From: Poindextera sp036272595
GTDB lineage: Bacteria > Pseudomonadota > Alphaproteobacteria > Caulobacterales > Caulobacteraceae
Length of the DNA stretch: 64,000 bases
Direction: 5' to 3'
Assembly (NCBI GenBank): GCA_036272595.1
Contig: DATAYM010000091.1
Span: 1 to 64,000, forward strand
The translations under genes were made by a program, and so were the position numbers. Within the stretch, counting starts at the first letter, position 1; each line of letters begins with the position of its first letter. The notes under the pieces are model-generated. The model was not told the origin of the DNA, ran no database searches, and saw nothing but the letters and a program-made list of their open reading frames with translations. Shown one piece after another: positions 6,414 through 14,942 of the stretch.

Positions 6414-9367
6414 GCCGGCTCGCCGCCGGCGGCCTGATCGACCGGACCCGGCCGCTCGCCTTCAGCTTTGACGGGCGGCGGCTCGGCGGCTTCGTCGGCG
6501 ACACCCTGGCCTCGGCCCTGGTCGCCAACGACGTCAGGCTGGTCGGCCGCTCGTTCAAATATCACCGGCCGCGCGGCATCCTGACCGCGGGACCCGAGGA
6601 ACCCAACGCCCTGGTGACCATCGGCGCCGGGGCCAGGGCCGATCCGAACAGCCGCGCCACCACCGCGAGCCTTTACAACGGCCTTGAGGCGACCAGCCAG
6701 AACCGCTGGCCGACGCTCGCGCTGGACGTGCTGGCCGTGAACCAGCTGGCCGCGCCCCTGTTCGTCGCCGGTTTCTACTACAAGACCTTCATGTGGCCGG
6801 CGAAACTGTGGGAGCGGCTCTACGAGCCGGCGATCCGGCGCGCCGCGGGCCTTGGCCGGCTGTCGGGCGAGCCCGATCCGGATGCCTACGACCGCGACCA
6901 CGCCTTCTGCGATCTTCTGGTCATCGGCGCCGGAGCCGCCGGCCTGATGGCCGCGCTGGCGGCCGCGCGCGCCGGGCTGCGGGTCATCGTTGCGGACGAG
7001 GACGCGCGAATGGGCGGCCGGCTGCTGGCCGAGCGGCATGAGGTCGACGACAGGCCGGGCGCCGACTGGGCAGGCGAGGTTGCGGCCGAACTGGCGTCGC
7101 TCGGCGCGCGGCTGCTGGCGCGCACCACGGTGTTCGGTGTCTATGACGGCCAGGAATACGGCGCGATCGAGCGACTGACCGACCATCTCGCCGCACCGGC
7201 CAGCGGGGCGCCGCGCCAGCGATTTTGGAAGATCCTGGCGCGCCGGGCGGTGCTGGCCTCGGGCGCCATCGAGCGGCCGCTGGTCTTCAGCGGCAACGAT
7301 CGGCCAGGCGTGATGATGGCCGGCGCCGTCTCGGCCTATCTCAACCGGTTCGCCGCCGCTCCCGGCCGGCGCGCCGTGGTGGTCACGGCCACCGACAGCG
7401 GCTGGACCACGGCGCGCGATCTGCTGGCCGCCGGGGTGGAGCTGGCGGCCGTGGTCGATGCCCGGGACGCCGCGCCGCCGGCCGCCGCCGACCAGGCGAG
7501 GGCTGCGGGCGCCGAGGTGCTGCTTGGCGCCAGGGTGAGCGCCGTGGCCGGCCGTTCGGTCAGGGCGGTCGAGGTGGCGGCGAGCGATGGGCGGACGCGG
7601 CGCATCGCCTGCGATCTGCTGGCCATGTCCGGCGGCTGGAACCCGGCGATCGGGCTTGGCGCCAACCTGGGCGCCCGTCCGGTCTGGTCCTCCGCGATCC
7701 AGAGCTTTCTCATCGAGACGCCGCCGCCGGGAATGACGCCGGCCGGCGCCGCCGCCGGTCATTTCGCCCTGGCCGAGGCGTTGCGGGATGGCGCGCGGGC
7801 CGGATCGGCGATCGCGGCCGATCTGGGCGTGAGCGCGCCGGCGATCCAGCCGCCGCCATGCAGCGACGATCCCCGCGGCGTCGCCGCGCCCGGCCCGAGC
7901 CCGGCGTCGAAGAGCAAGGCCTTCGTCGATTTCCAGCACGACGTCACCGTTTCCGACATCGAGCTGGCGGCCCGCGAGGGCTTCGTCTCCGTCGAGCACC
8001 TGAAGCGCTACACCACGCTCGGCATGGGGACCGACCAGGGCAAGACCAGCCAGCTGAACGGGCACGCGGTGCTGGCCGAGGCGACCGGTCGCCCGATCGC
8101 CGAGGTCGGGACCATCCTCTCGCGGCCGCCCTATCTGCCGGTCGCCATCGCGGCCTTCGCCGGTCATCATCGCGGCCGGGACTTCCGTCCCGAGCGGCGC
8201 ACCGCCGGCCACGACTGGGCGGTGGAGCAGGGCGCGCGCTTTATCGACGCCGGGCTCTGGAAACGCCCACAGTGGTTCGCGCGGCCGGCCGACGGCGACT
8301 GGCAGGCCACGGTGAACCGCGAGGTGAACACGACCCGGGGCGGCGTCGGGATCTGCGACGTCTCCACCCTCGGCAAGATCGACGTGCTCGGCCCCGATGC
8401 GGCCACGCTGCTCGACCGGCTCTATATCAACACCGTCTCGACCCTGGCCGTCGGCAAGGCGCGCTACGGCCTGATGCTGCGCGAGGACGGTTTTGCGATG
8501 GACGACGGCGCCGCCAGCCGGCTCGCCGAGGATCGCTTTTTCGTCACCACCACCACGGCCAACGCCGCCAGGATCATGCAGCACATCGATTATGCGCGGC
8601 AGGTGCTCTGGCCGGACCTCGATGTGCAGGCGACATCGGTCACCGAGCAATGGGCCACCTATTCGATCGCCGGACCGCAGTCGCGATCGCTGCTGCAGCG
8701 GGCGCTGCCGGAGCTCGACCTTTCGGATGCGGCGCTGCCGTTCATGGGGGTCGTCGAATTCCGCTGGCGGGGCGAGCGGGCGCGCCTGTTCCGTATCTCC
8801 TTCTCGGGCGAGATGGCCTTCGAGCTCAGCGTGCCGGCGGCGCTCGGCGACGGGCTGGTGCGGATGCTATTCGACGCGGGCCGGGCTTTCGACGCCGCGC
8901 CCTATGGGGCCGAGGCCCTGGGCGTGATGCGGATCGAAAAGGGTCATCCGGGCGGCGGCGAGCTGAACGGACGCACCACGGCGGCCGATCTCGGCATGGG
9001 CCGAATGATGTCGCGGAAAAAGGACTTCATCGGGCGCGTCCTCGCCCAGCGGCCGGGCCTGATCGATCCCGACCGGCCGGCCCTGGTCGGACTGAAGCCG
9101 GTCGAGCCGGGGGCGCGCCTGCGCGCCGGCGCCCACCTGGTCGATCTGGCGGACCGTCCGACGGCCGAGAGCGACCAGGGCTACGTCACCTCGGCGGCCT
9201 GGTCTCCGACCCTCGGCCATTCGATCGCGCTGGCGCTGCTGCGGCGTGGGCCGCGGCGGCATGGTGACCGGGTCTGCGTCCACGATCCGGTGCGCGGCGC
9301 GGACGTCGAGGCCGAGGTCTGCGCGCCGGTCTTCGTCGATCCCGAAGGGGAGCGGTTGCGTGGCTGA
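6410..9367 (+). CDS. soxA: sarcosine oxidase / N-methylglutamate dehydrogenase alpha subunit
   Basis: A 985-residue large subunit, the usual SoxA length. N-terminal segment about 10-110 contains the 2Fe-2S-like fold remnant (FVGDTLASALVANDVRLVGRSFKYHRPRG, in part); about 165-420 is the NAD-binding flavoprotein module (LLVIGAGAAGLMAALAAARAGLRV). Residues about 590-985 form the folate-binding GCV_T-like aminomethyltransferase domain (TTRGGVGICDVSTLGKIDVLGPDA, in part; FRISFSGEMAFELSVPA; GVMRIEKGHPGGGELNGRTT). This domain takes up the released methylene group as 5,10-methylene-tetrahydrofolate. Overlaps soxD by 4 nt and soxG by 8 nt, so it is embedded in one operon. Equivalent to MgdC in N-methylglutamate users. 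Confidence 0.95.
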   Translation: MSRLAAGGLIDRTRPLAFSFDGRRLGGFVGDTLASALVANDVRLVGRSFKYHRPRGILTAGPEEPNALVTIGAGARADPNSRATTASLYNGLEATSQNRWPTLALDVLAVNQLAAPLFVAGFYYKTFMWPAKLWERLYEPAIRRAAGLGRLSGEPDPDAYDRDHAFCDLLVIGAGAAGLMAALAAARAGLRVIVADEDARMGGRLLAERHEVDDRPGADWAGEVAAELASLGARLLARTTVFGVYDGQEYGAIERLTDHLAAPASGAPRQRFWKILARRAVLASGAIERPLVFSGNDRPGVMMAGAVSAYLNRFAAAPGRRAVVVTATDSGWTTARDLLAAGVELAAVVDARDAAPPAAADQARAAGAEVLLGARVSAVAGRSVRAVEVAASDGRTRRIACDLLAMSGGWNPAIGLGANLGARPVWSSAIQSFLIETPPPGMTPAGAAAGHFALAEALRDGARAGSAIAADLGVSAPAIQPPPCSDDPRGVAAPGPSPASKSKAFVDFQHDVTVSDIELAAREGFVSVEHLKRYTTLGMGTDQGKTSQLNGHAVLAEATGRPIAEVGTILSRPPYLPVAIAAFAGHHRGRDFRPERRTAGHDWAVEQGARFIDAGLWKRPQWFARPADGDWQATVNREVNTTRGGVGICDVSTLGKIDVLGPDAATLLDRLYINTVSTLAVGKARYGLMLREDGFAMDDGAASRLAEDRFFVTTTTANAARIMQHIDYARQVLWPDLDVQATSVTEQWATYSIAGPQSRSLLQRALPELDLSDAALPFMGVVEFRWRGERARLFRISFSGEMAFELSVPAALGDGLVRMLFDAGRAFDAAPYGAEALGVMRIEKGHPGGGELNGRTTAADLGMGRMMSRKKDFIGRVLAQRPGLIDPDRPALVGLKPVEPGARLRAGAHLVDLADRPTAESDQGYVTSAAWSPTLGHSIALALLRRGPRRHGDRVCVHDPVRGADVEAEVCAPVFVDPEGERLRG

Positions 9368-9884
9368 GGCGCTGCGGATCATCCAGCCCGGCGGGCTGGC
9401 GCTGGCGGCCGTCATGGCGCGCAAGGGCGTGGACGCCAGCACGATCGGCGAACGCCTCGGGCTGACGCCGCCGACCGATCCGACGGCCGCGCGAAACCCG
9501 TCCATGACCCTGATCGGAACCGGGCCGGGGACCTGGCTCGCCGTGGGTGAGGCGGGGCAGGGCGATTGGGTCGCCGGACTTGAGGCGACCTTGGCGGGGA
9601 TCGCCTCGGTCTCCGACCAGAGTTCGGGCTATGTGGTCCTTCGCTTCAGCGGCCAGGGCGCCGGCGCGCTGCTGCAAAAGGGCGCCTTCATCGACCTCGA
9701 TCCGGCGGCCTTCGCCATCGGCGCCGCGGCCACCACCGTCATCGGCCATCTCGGCGTCATCCTCTGGAAGGTGGACGACGCGCCAAGCTTCGATGTGGCG
9801 TTGTTCCGCAGCTATGCCAAAAGCTTCCAGGCCTGGATCGCGGCGAACGCCGGCGGCCAGGCCCTCCCTGTTTCCATTGCCTGA
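9360..9884 (+). CDS. soxG: sarcosine oxidase / N-methylglutamate dehydrogenase gamma subunit
   Basis: A 174-residue subunit, folding like the N-terminal half of a GcvT domain. I chose the GTG at 9360 because GGGGAG lies about 7 nt upstream and the product then starts VAEALRIIQPGG, whereas sequence upstream in the same frame is shadow of soxA. Typical SoxG features: GTGPGTWLAVGE, VSDQSSGYVVLRFSG, and HLGVILWKVDDAPSFDVALFRSYAKSF, described here in parts. It completes the alpha-beta-gamma-delta complex and ends 7 nt before purU. Corresponds to MgdD in the alternative naming. Confidence 0.93.
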   Translation: MAEALRIIQPGGLALAAVMARKGVDASTIGERLGLTPPTDPTAARNPSMTLIGTGPGTWLAVGEAGQGDWVAGLEATLAGIASVSDQSSGYVVLRFSGQGAGALLQKGAFIDLDPAAFAIGAAATTVIGHLGVILWKVDDAPSFDVALFRSYAKSFQAWIAANAGGQALPVSIA

Positions 9885-9891
9885 GCCCCCG

Positions 9892-10752
9892 ATGACCAGT
9901 CCCGCCTATCTCCTGACGCTCACCTGCCCGAACAAGCCCGGCATCGTCGCCGGCGTCACCGCCGAGCTGTTCCGCCACGGCGGCAATATCCTCGAGGCGC
10001 ACCAGTTCGACGATGTCGAGGGCGGCCTCTTCTTCACCCGGATCGTCTTCAACTTCGCCGAAGCCGACCGGTCGGCGGCGGTGATCGAAGGCTTTCGCCC
10101 GATCGCCGAGGCCTTCGCCATGGATTGGGCCATCCGGCCGCGCGACGAGCGCCGCAAGGTGCTGCTGCTGGCCTCCAGGTTCGACCACTGCCTGGTCGAC
10201 CTGCTCTATCGCCGGCGGATCGGCGAGCTGAACATGCAGGTGGTCGGCATCGTCTCGAACCATCCGCGCGAGACCTATGCGGGCGCCGATTTCGGCGACG
10301 CGCCGTTTCATCACCTGCCGGTGACCAAGGAGACCAAGGCGCTGCAGGAGGCCCAGATCAAGGCGATCGTGGACGAGACCGGCGCCGAGCTGGTGGTGCT
10401 GGCGCGCTACATGCAGATCCTGTCTGACGATCTCGCCCGTTTTCTGGCCGGCCGCTGCATCAATATCCATCACAGCTTCCTGCCGGGCTTCAAGGGCGCC
10501 AGGCCCTACCACCAGGCGCACGAGCGGGGGGTGAAGCTGATCGGGGCCACCGCCCACTATGTGACCGCCGACCTCGACGAGGGGCCGATCATCGAGCAGG
10601 ACGTCGAGCGCATAAGCCACCACGACCGGGCCGACGACCTGGTCCGCAAGGGACGCGACATCGAGCGTCGCGTACTGGCCCGGGCGGTCGGTTTCCATCT
10701 CGAGGGCCGGGCCTTCGTCAACGGCCGCAAGACCGTGGTCTTCAGGAACTGA
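9892..10752 (+). CDS. purU: formyltetrahydrofolate deformylase
   Basis: A 286-residue enzyme that hydrolyses 10-formyl-THF to formate and THF. The N-terminal ACT regulatory domain (about 5-85) starts LTLTCPNKPGIVAGVTAELF; the formyltransferase-fold hydrolase domain (about 90-286) carries ELNMQVVGIVSNHPRETYAG, LARYMQILSDD, and NIHHSFLPGFKGARPYHQA with the catalytic His/Asp region ending in HYVTADLDEGPIIEQD. The ATG at 9892 gives the normal PurU length. It is 7 nt after soxG, consistent with the soxBDAG-purU arrangement, in which PurU recycles folate loaded with C1 units by the oxidase. No glyA neighbour is present, unlike many sarcosine operons. Confidence 0.95.
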   Translation: MTSPAYLLTLTCPNKPGIVAGVTAELFRHGGNILEAHQFDDVEGGLFFTRIVFNFAEADRSAAVIEGFRPIAEAFAMDWAIRPRDERRKVLLLASRFDHCLVDLLYRRRIGELNMQVVGIVSNHPRETYAGADFGDAPFHHLPVTKETKALQEAQIKAIVDETGAELVVLARYMQILSDDLARFLAGRCINIHHSFLPGFKGARPYHQAHERGVKLIGATAHYVTADLDEGPIIEQDVERISHHDRADDLVRKGRDIERRVLARAVGFHLEGRAFVNGRKTVVFRN

Positions 10753-10774
10753 GCGGGGACGTTAGGATGGCCTG

Positions 10775-12532
10775 ATGTCCGAACCCTCGCGCGATCCCGT
10801 CAGGCCGCCGCTGTCTCCCGGCCAAAGGATGTGGGCGCGGCCGGCCGGCGATCTGCGCATCGCCATCGGACTGGCGAGCCGGACCGGACGGCGTCCTGAC
10901 AACCAGGACTTCGTTCTGGCGCACGAGCCGACCTCGACCGAGCGCGTCACCCATGGCGCGGTGGCGGCGCTGGCCGACGGGGTCGGCGGCGCCAAGGGCG
11001 GCCGGATCGCGGCGGAACTCGCCTGTCGGACCTTCATCGACGCCTATTATGGCCTGCCTGCGACCTTGGGGGTGGCGGCGGCGGCCGAGCGGGCGCTGAG
11101 CAGCTTCAACAGCTGGCTGCACGCCATGGGCGCGGCCGATCCGCGGATGGCCGGCGCGGCGACGACCTTCTCGGCGGTGGTGCTGCGCGGGCGATACGGC
11201 CACCTGCTGCATGTGGGCGACAGCCGCATCTGGCATCTGCGCGACGGCGTGCTCGACCAGCTCAGCACCGACCATAACCTGCGCCAGCCCGAGCATGGGC
11301 ATATCCTCTATCGCGCCGTCGGCCTGGAGCCGACCGTGCGGCTCGACTATGCGGTGCGCGCGCTGGAGCCGCACGACCGGCTGTTGCTGACCAGCGACGG
11401 GGTGCACGGGGTCGTTTCGGAGGCCGCGATCGAGGACCTGGTGGGGCGGCGCGGGCCGCCGGAGCTGGACGCGACGGCGATCGTCGAGGCGGCGCTGGCG
11501 TCCGGCTCGCCGGACAATGTCAGCGCCGTCGTCATCGACATCATCGCGCTTCCCGATCCCGATCACGACGGCCTGGCCGCCCTGGCGGTCGGGCTGCCGC
11601 TGCTGCCGCCGCCGAGCGTCGGCGCCGGCATCGACGGCTTCAGGATCGAGCGCCAGCTGGCCGTCGGCGAGCTGAGCCGGTCGTTCGTGGCGCGCGGCGG
11701 GGCCACGGGCGACGAGCGGTTCGTCATCAAGTTCCCGAGGCCCGACCGGCTGGGCGAGCATGCCGCCAGGGAGATGTTCGTGCGCGAGTTGCTGATCGCG
11801 GCGCGGGTGGAAAGCCCCTATGTCGCCGAGATCATCCAGCGCGCGCCCGAGACCCAGAGCCAGGTCTACACCGTGGCGCCCTTCTACGAGGGCCGGACGC
11901 TGGAGGCCGAGCTGCGCCGCGGGCCCATGGCGTTCGCGGCCGGCCTTGGCGTCGCGGCCAAGCTCGCCCGCGGCGTGATCGCCCTGCACCGGCTGGGGGT
12001 CATCCATCGCGACATCAAGCCGGAGAACGTCCTGGTGGACGATCGCGGCGGCCTTCGCCTGCTCGATCTCGGCGCGGCGCGGATTCCCAACATCGACGAT
12101 CCGCTCGGTGCGGAGATGCCGGGAAGCCAGGGTTATCTGGCGCCGGAGCTCTACAAGGGCGACCGCGGCACGGAGGCCAGCGACCAGTTCGCGCTGGGCG
12201 TGACCCTCTATCGGATCTTCACCAACCGCTTTCCGTTCAGCGACCTGCAAGCCTTCAACCGGCCCGGTTTCGACAGCCCCGCCGATCCGCTCGCGTTGCG
12301 CGGCGACATGCCGGCGTGGCTGGCCCACGCCCTGCGCCGCTCCGTGCAGGTCCGGCCGGAAGATCGGTTCGAGGATGTCACCGAACTGCTGCACACGCTC
12401 GAGACCGGCGGGGCCAAGGCGACCCCGAAACCGCCGGGACCCTCGTTGACCGAGCGCAATCCCGTACTGCTTTGGCAGCTGATCGCGCTCGGGCTCGCGA
12501 TTGCCTTGATCGCCGCGCTCATCGCCCGCTGA
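10775..12532 (+). CDS. fused PP2C-type phosphatase / Ser-Thr protein kinase, membrane-anchored
   Basis: A 585-residue bifunctional signalling protein. Residues about 25-260 are a PP2C phosphatase: RPDNQDF, ALADGVGG, HVGDSRIW, LLTSDGVHG and GSPDNVSAVVI give the metal-binding set. Residues about 285-550 are a Hanks-type kinase: Lys319 (FVIKFPRP), HRDIKPENV (His411, Asp413, Lys416), DLG at 431-433 instead of DFG, and SQGYLAPE. The glycine-rich loop is degenerate (AVGELSRSF). A single C-terminal hydrophobic helix (about 563-584) would tether it to the inner membrane with both domains in the cytosol. It begins 22 nt after purU and ends at a strong hairpin. The target is unknown; the convergent permease or the amine enzymes are the nearest candidates. 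Confidence 0.92.
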   Translation: MSEPSRDPVRPPLSPGQRMWARPAGDLRIAIGLASRTGRRPDNQDFVLAHEPTSTERVTHGAVAALADGVGGAKGGRIAAELACRTFIDAYYGLPATLGVAAAAERALSSFNSWLHAMGAADPRMAGAATTFSAVVLRGRYGHLLHVGDSRIWHLRDGVLDQLSTDHNLRQPEHGHILYRAVGLEPTVRLDYAVRALEPHDRLLLTSDGVHGVVSEAAIEDLVGRRGPPELDATAIVEAALASGSPDNVSAVVIDIIALPDPDHDGLAALAVGLPLLPPPSVGAGIDGFRIERQLAVGELSRSFVARGGATGDERFVIKFPRPDRLGEHAAREMFVRELLIAARVESPYVAEIIQRAPETQSQVYTVAPFYEGRTLEAELRRGPMAFAAGLGVAAKLARGVIALHRLGVIHRDIKPENVLVDDRGGLRLLDLGAARIPNIDDPLGAEMPGSQGYLAPELYKGDRGTEASDQFALGVTLYRIFTNRFPFSDLQAFNRPGFDSPADPLALRGDMPAWLAHALRRSVQVRPEDRFEDVTELLHTLETGGAKATPKPPGPSLTERNPVLLWQLIALGLAIALIAALIAR

Positions 12533-12533
12533 A

Positions 12534-12574
12534 GGCGGTCTTCCCGGTCCGGCGCCCGGACCGGGACCACCGCC
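12534..12574. terminator. bidirectional hairpin between convergent kinase and permease genes
   Basis: A perfect 10-bp stem CCCGGTCCGG (12543-12552) / CCGGACCGGG (12556-12565) with a CGC loop is enclosed by an outer 6-bp pair GGCGGT (12534-12539) / ACCGCC (12569-12574). It fills the whole gap between the two convergent stop codons and can work on both strands. Only short T-runs follow it, so strength is inferred from the stem. Confidence 0.65.
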
Positions 12575-13962
12575 TATTTCGCGCCCGCCAGGGCGACGCC
12601 TTCCAGGTCCTGTTCGATGCTGAGCAGGATCTGCGGTTGGCGGCGCTTGAGGATCAGGAACCAGACCACGCCCACCAGCATGTAGGCGGCGAAGCCGTAG
12701 GGGAAGTAGACCAGGGGCGCGGCTGGGATCGGATAGACGCTGCCGGCCAGCGACAGCACCATCAGGATGCAGCCGATCACGCCCATGGTGTAGACCATCG
12801 CGGTCGCTTCCCCGGTCTTGCGCAGCAGGGCCGGCGCCGCCACCGAGCACAGGAAGTAGACGATGATGAAGCCGAAGCTGGCGATGGTGCCGAACCAGCC
12901 CAGCAGGTCGGTGTTGGAGTGGCGCCAGAAGACGGCGCAGACCACGAAGTTGATGATCACCCCGATCGCCACGGCGATGTGCGGCGTCTGGTGCTTGGCG
13001 TGGATGTTGCCCATCGTCCTGTGCACGAACTGGTAGCGTCCGAGCGAAAACAGGATCCGCGAGAAGCTGTTGATCGAGGCCAGGGCGCAGGCGAAGCAGC
13101 TGACCATGGCGCCGATATAGACCAGGATGGTCAGGAAGACGCTCTTGCCGGGCACGATGTCCGCCAGCGGGCTGGTGCTGGCTCCAAGCTTGACGGTGTC
13201 GTCGCCGAAGCCCTGCACGATGAAATAGGTGGTCATGATGAACACCGCCCCGGCCAGGATCGGCGTCAGGATCACCGCCCTGGGCAGCACCGCCTTGGGG
13301 TTGCGGGTTTCCTGGCCCAGCGTCGCGGCGCTTTCGAAGCCGACATAGGAGAAGATGCCGAAGACGATGGACTGGGCGATGGCGCCGAGGTTGGCGCCCG
13401 CCAGGTGGTTCTGCTTGGCGTCGAGCGCGAAGCCGTGGGCCTTCCAGGACAGAAAGCAGACCAGGGCGATGATCGCCACCGAGACCACCTCGAGCCCGAG
13501 CCCGAGCCGGGACGAGAAGCGGATGTCTCGCACCGCGAAGAGGTAGACCAGCACCGATATGCCGAAGAACAGGATGTAGTTGGGGATCACCAGCGAGGGG
13601 ACCATGGCGGTGACCAGGGCCTGGACGAACAGCGCGGTCGCGGCGGTGAGCGCCATGGCGGTGAAGACGTAGGCCGCCAGCATCGCCCAGCCGGCCAGCA
13701 TGCCGGCGGCCGGGCTGAGGCCGCGGGAGATATAGATGAAGAACGAGCCGGCGGCCGAGATCTTGCCGGCCAGCTTGCCGATATTGTAGCCGACCACCAC
13801 CAGGGCGATGGTCGCCAGCACATAGACCAGCCACGACGCCGTCCCGGCGGTCGCCACCACCACCGCAACCGCGATGGCTGGCGTCAGCGTCGGCGAGACG
13901 TTGGCGACCGACTGACCGATCGCCTCGATGAAACTCAAACGGTCCGCGCGCAGCTGGGACAT
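12574..13962 (-). CDS. APC-family amino-acid permease
   Basis: A 462-residue inner-membrane transporter with about 12 hydrophobic segments. Near the N-terminus is the APC signature IGQSVANVSPTLTPAIAV, followed by GYNIGKLAGKISAAGSFFIY and later FGIFSYVGFESAATLGQETR, part of the conserved substrate/sodium-site region. I place the start at the ATG at 13962, preceded by GGAG at good spacing; an in-frame ATG at 14019 would add 19 unlike residues. It likely imports an amino acid or amine by proton or sodium symport. Position between the sox and glx clusters suggests glutamate, methylated amino acids or methylamine-derived compounds, but this is inference. It is divergent from the XRE-cupin regulator gene. 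Confidence 0.88.
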   Translation of the reverse strand: MSQLRADRLSFIEAIGQSVANVSPTLTPAIAVAVVVATAGTASWLVYVLATIALVVVGYNIGKLAGKISAAGSFFIYISRGLSPAAGMLAGWAMLAAYVFTAMALTAATALFVQALVTAMVPSLVIPNYILFFGISVLVYLFAVRDIRFSSRLGLGLEVVSVAIIALVCFLSWKAHGFALDAKQNHLAGANLGAIAQSIVFGIFSYVGFESAATLGQETRNPKAVLPRAVILTPILAGAVFIMTTYFIVQGFGDDTVKLGASTSPLADIVPGKSVFLTILVYIGAMVSCFACALASINSFSRILFSLGRYQFVHRTMGNIHAKHQTPHIAVAIGVIINFVVCAVFWRHSNTDLLGWFGTIASFGFIIVYFLCSVAAPALLRKTGEATAMVYTMGVIGCILMVLSLAGSVYPIPAAPLVYFPYGFAAYMLVGVVWFLILKRRQPQILLSIEQDLEGVALAGAK

Positions 13963-14182
13963 GTGGGACGCTCTCCAATAGTTTCCCGAGAGTGAAGTGA
14001 ATTGCTTGAGGCTAAACACGGCCTCGCCGGGCCGTCAACCGTCCCTGGCGGCCTGAAACGGCCTGCCCGGCGACATGCGCAACGGACGGGCGCCGCATTT
14101 GATCTGCGAAGGCTTCCGGGACTAGGTAGCCTCGGACGGCCCCGCTTTCAGGGGCTGGCGCGACCCTGGGAGCTTGCGAAGA

Positions 14183-14842
14183 ATGGCCGGGAAGAAGAAG
14201 GCCGCCCCTGCCGCATCCGAGGACGGCGGCGAGTACCTGACCGGGTCCAACGCCCCGCCGACCGACGAACGGGCGCTCGAACGGGCCCTGGGCTCACAGG
14301 TGCGGGCCCTGCGCCGCCAGCAGGACCTGTCCGGCGCCGACCTGGCCGCGGCCGCCGGCATTTCGCTCGGCATGATGTCGAAGATCGAGAACGGCCAGAT
14401 ATCGGCCTCGCTCGGAACGCTGAAATCGCTGGCGGCGGCCCTGTCGGTGCCGCTGAGCTCGCTCTTCGCCATGTTCGAGGAGCGGCAGGACTGCTCGTTC
14501 GTGCGCGCATCGCAGGGCGTGGTCATCGACCGGCGGGGAACCAAGGCCGGCCACGTCTATCAGTTGCTCGGCCATGTGCTGCGCGGCGACGTGGTGGTTG
14601 AGCCTTATCTGATCACCCTGAGCGAAGGCGCGGTGCCGCACACCAGCTTCGCGCACGGCGGCGTCGAGTTCATCTATATGCTGGAAGGCCAGGTGCGCTA
14701 TCGCCACGGCGCCGACAGCTACGAGCTCAATCCAGGCGACGCGCTGCTGTTCGATTCCAGCGCCCTGCATGGCCCGGAGGTGCTGCTCAAGCACCCGATG
14801 CGATACCTGTCCATCATCGTCTATCCGCGCCAGCCGTCCTGA
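14183..14842 (+). CDS. XRE-type HTH regulator with C-terminal cupin sensor
   Basis: A 219-residue regulator. Residues about 33-95 are an XRE/HipB helix-turn-helix (LGSQVRALRRQQDLSGADLA; AAGISLGMMSKIENGQISAS); about 135-215 are a cupin barrel (PHTSFAHGGVEFIYMLEGQV; LNPGDALLFDSSALHGPE). This architecture is typical of PuuR-like regulators that sense small amines or amino acids. The ATG at 14183 has GGGAG about 10 nt upstream; an in-frame TTG at 14174 is less likely. It sits directly before glxBCD-glnT, 100 bp upstream of glxB, with a palindrome in the gap, so it is the best candidate to control that operon and the divergent permease gene. Confidence 0.9.
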   Translation: MAGKKKAAPAASEDGGEYLTGSNAPPTDERALERALGSQVRALRRQQDLSGADLAAAAGISLGMMSKIENGQISASLGTLKSLAAALSVPLSSLFAMFEERQDCSFVRASQGVVIDRRGTKAGHVYQLLGHVLRGDVVVEPYLITLSEGAVPHTSFAHGGVEFIYMLEGQVRYRHGADSYELNPGDALLFDSSALHGPEVLLKHPMRYLSIIVYPRQPS

Positions 14843-14851
14843 CGGTCGTTC

Positions 14852-14878
14852 CTGAGAGGAAAGTTAAATTCCTCACAG
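14852..14878. promoter_or_regulatory. imperfect palindrome, likely operator of the glxBCD-glnT promoter
   Basis: Left arm CTGAGAGGAA (14852-14861) and right arm TTCCTCACAG (14869-14878) match as an inverted repeat at 9 of 10 positions around a 7-nt AT-rich spacer. It ends exactly where a -35-like TTGACG begins, the position of an activator-type site. The XRE-cupin regulator encoded just upstream is the obvious candidate protein. Confidence 0.6.
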
Positions 14879-14906
14879 TTGACGGCGTCCAAGGGCCCGC
14901 GCTAGG
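14879..14906 (+). promoter_or_regulatory. predicted promoter of glxBCD-glnT
   Basis: TTGACG at 14879-14884 and GCTAGG at 14901-14906, separated by 16 nt, match the alphaproteobacterial (Caulobacter-type) housekeeping promoter pattern TTGACG...GCTA. The resulting leader of roughly 30 nt carries a GGAG about 8 nt before the glxB ATG. No experimental support is available here. Confidence 0.5.
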
Positions 14907-14942
14907 AGTGGGGCATCGTCAACCCCTCCCGGAGCCAGCGTA

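Noticed and set aside
6272..8650. Open frame of nearly 800 codons opposite soxA
   Set aside because: Composition is typical of antisense to a high-GC3 gene; soxA is unmistakable on the + strand.
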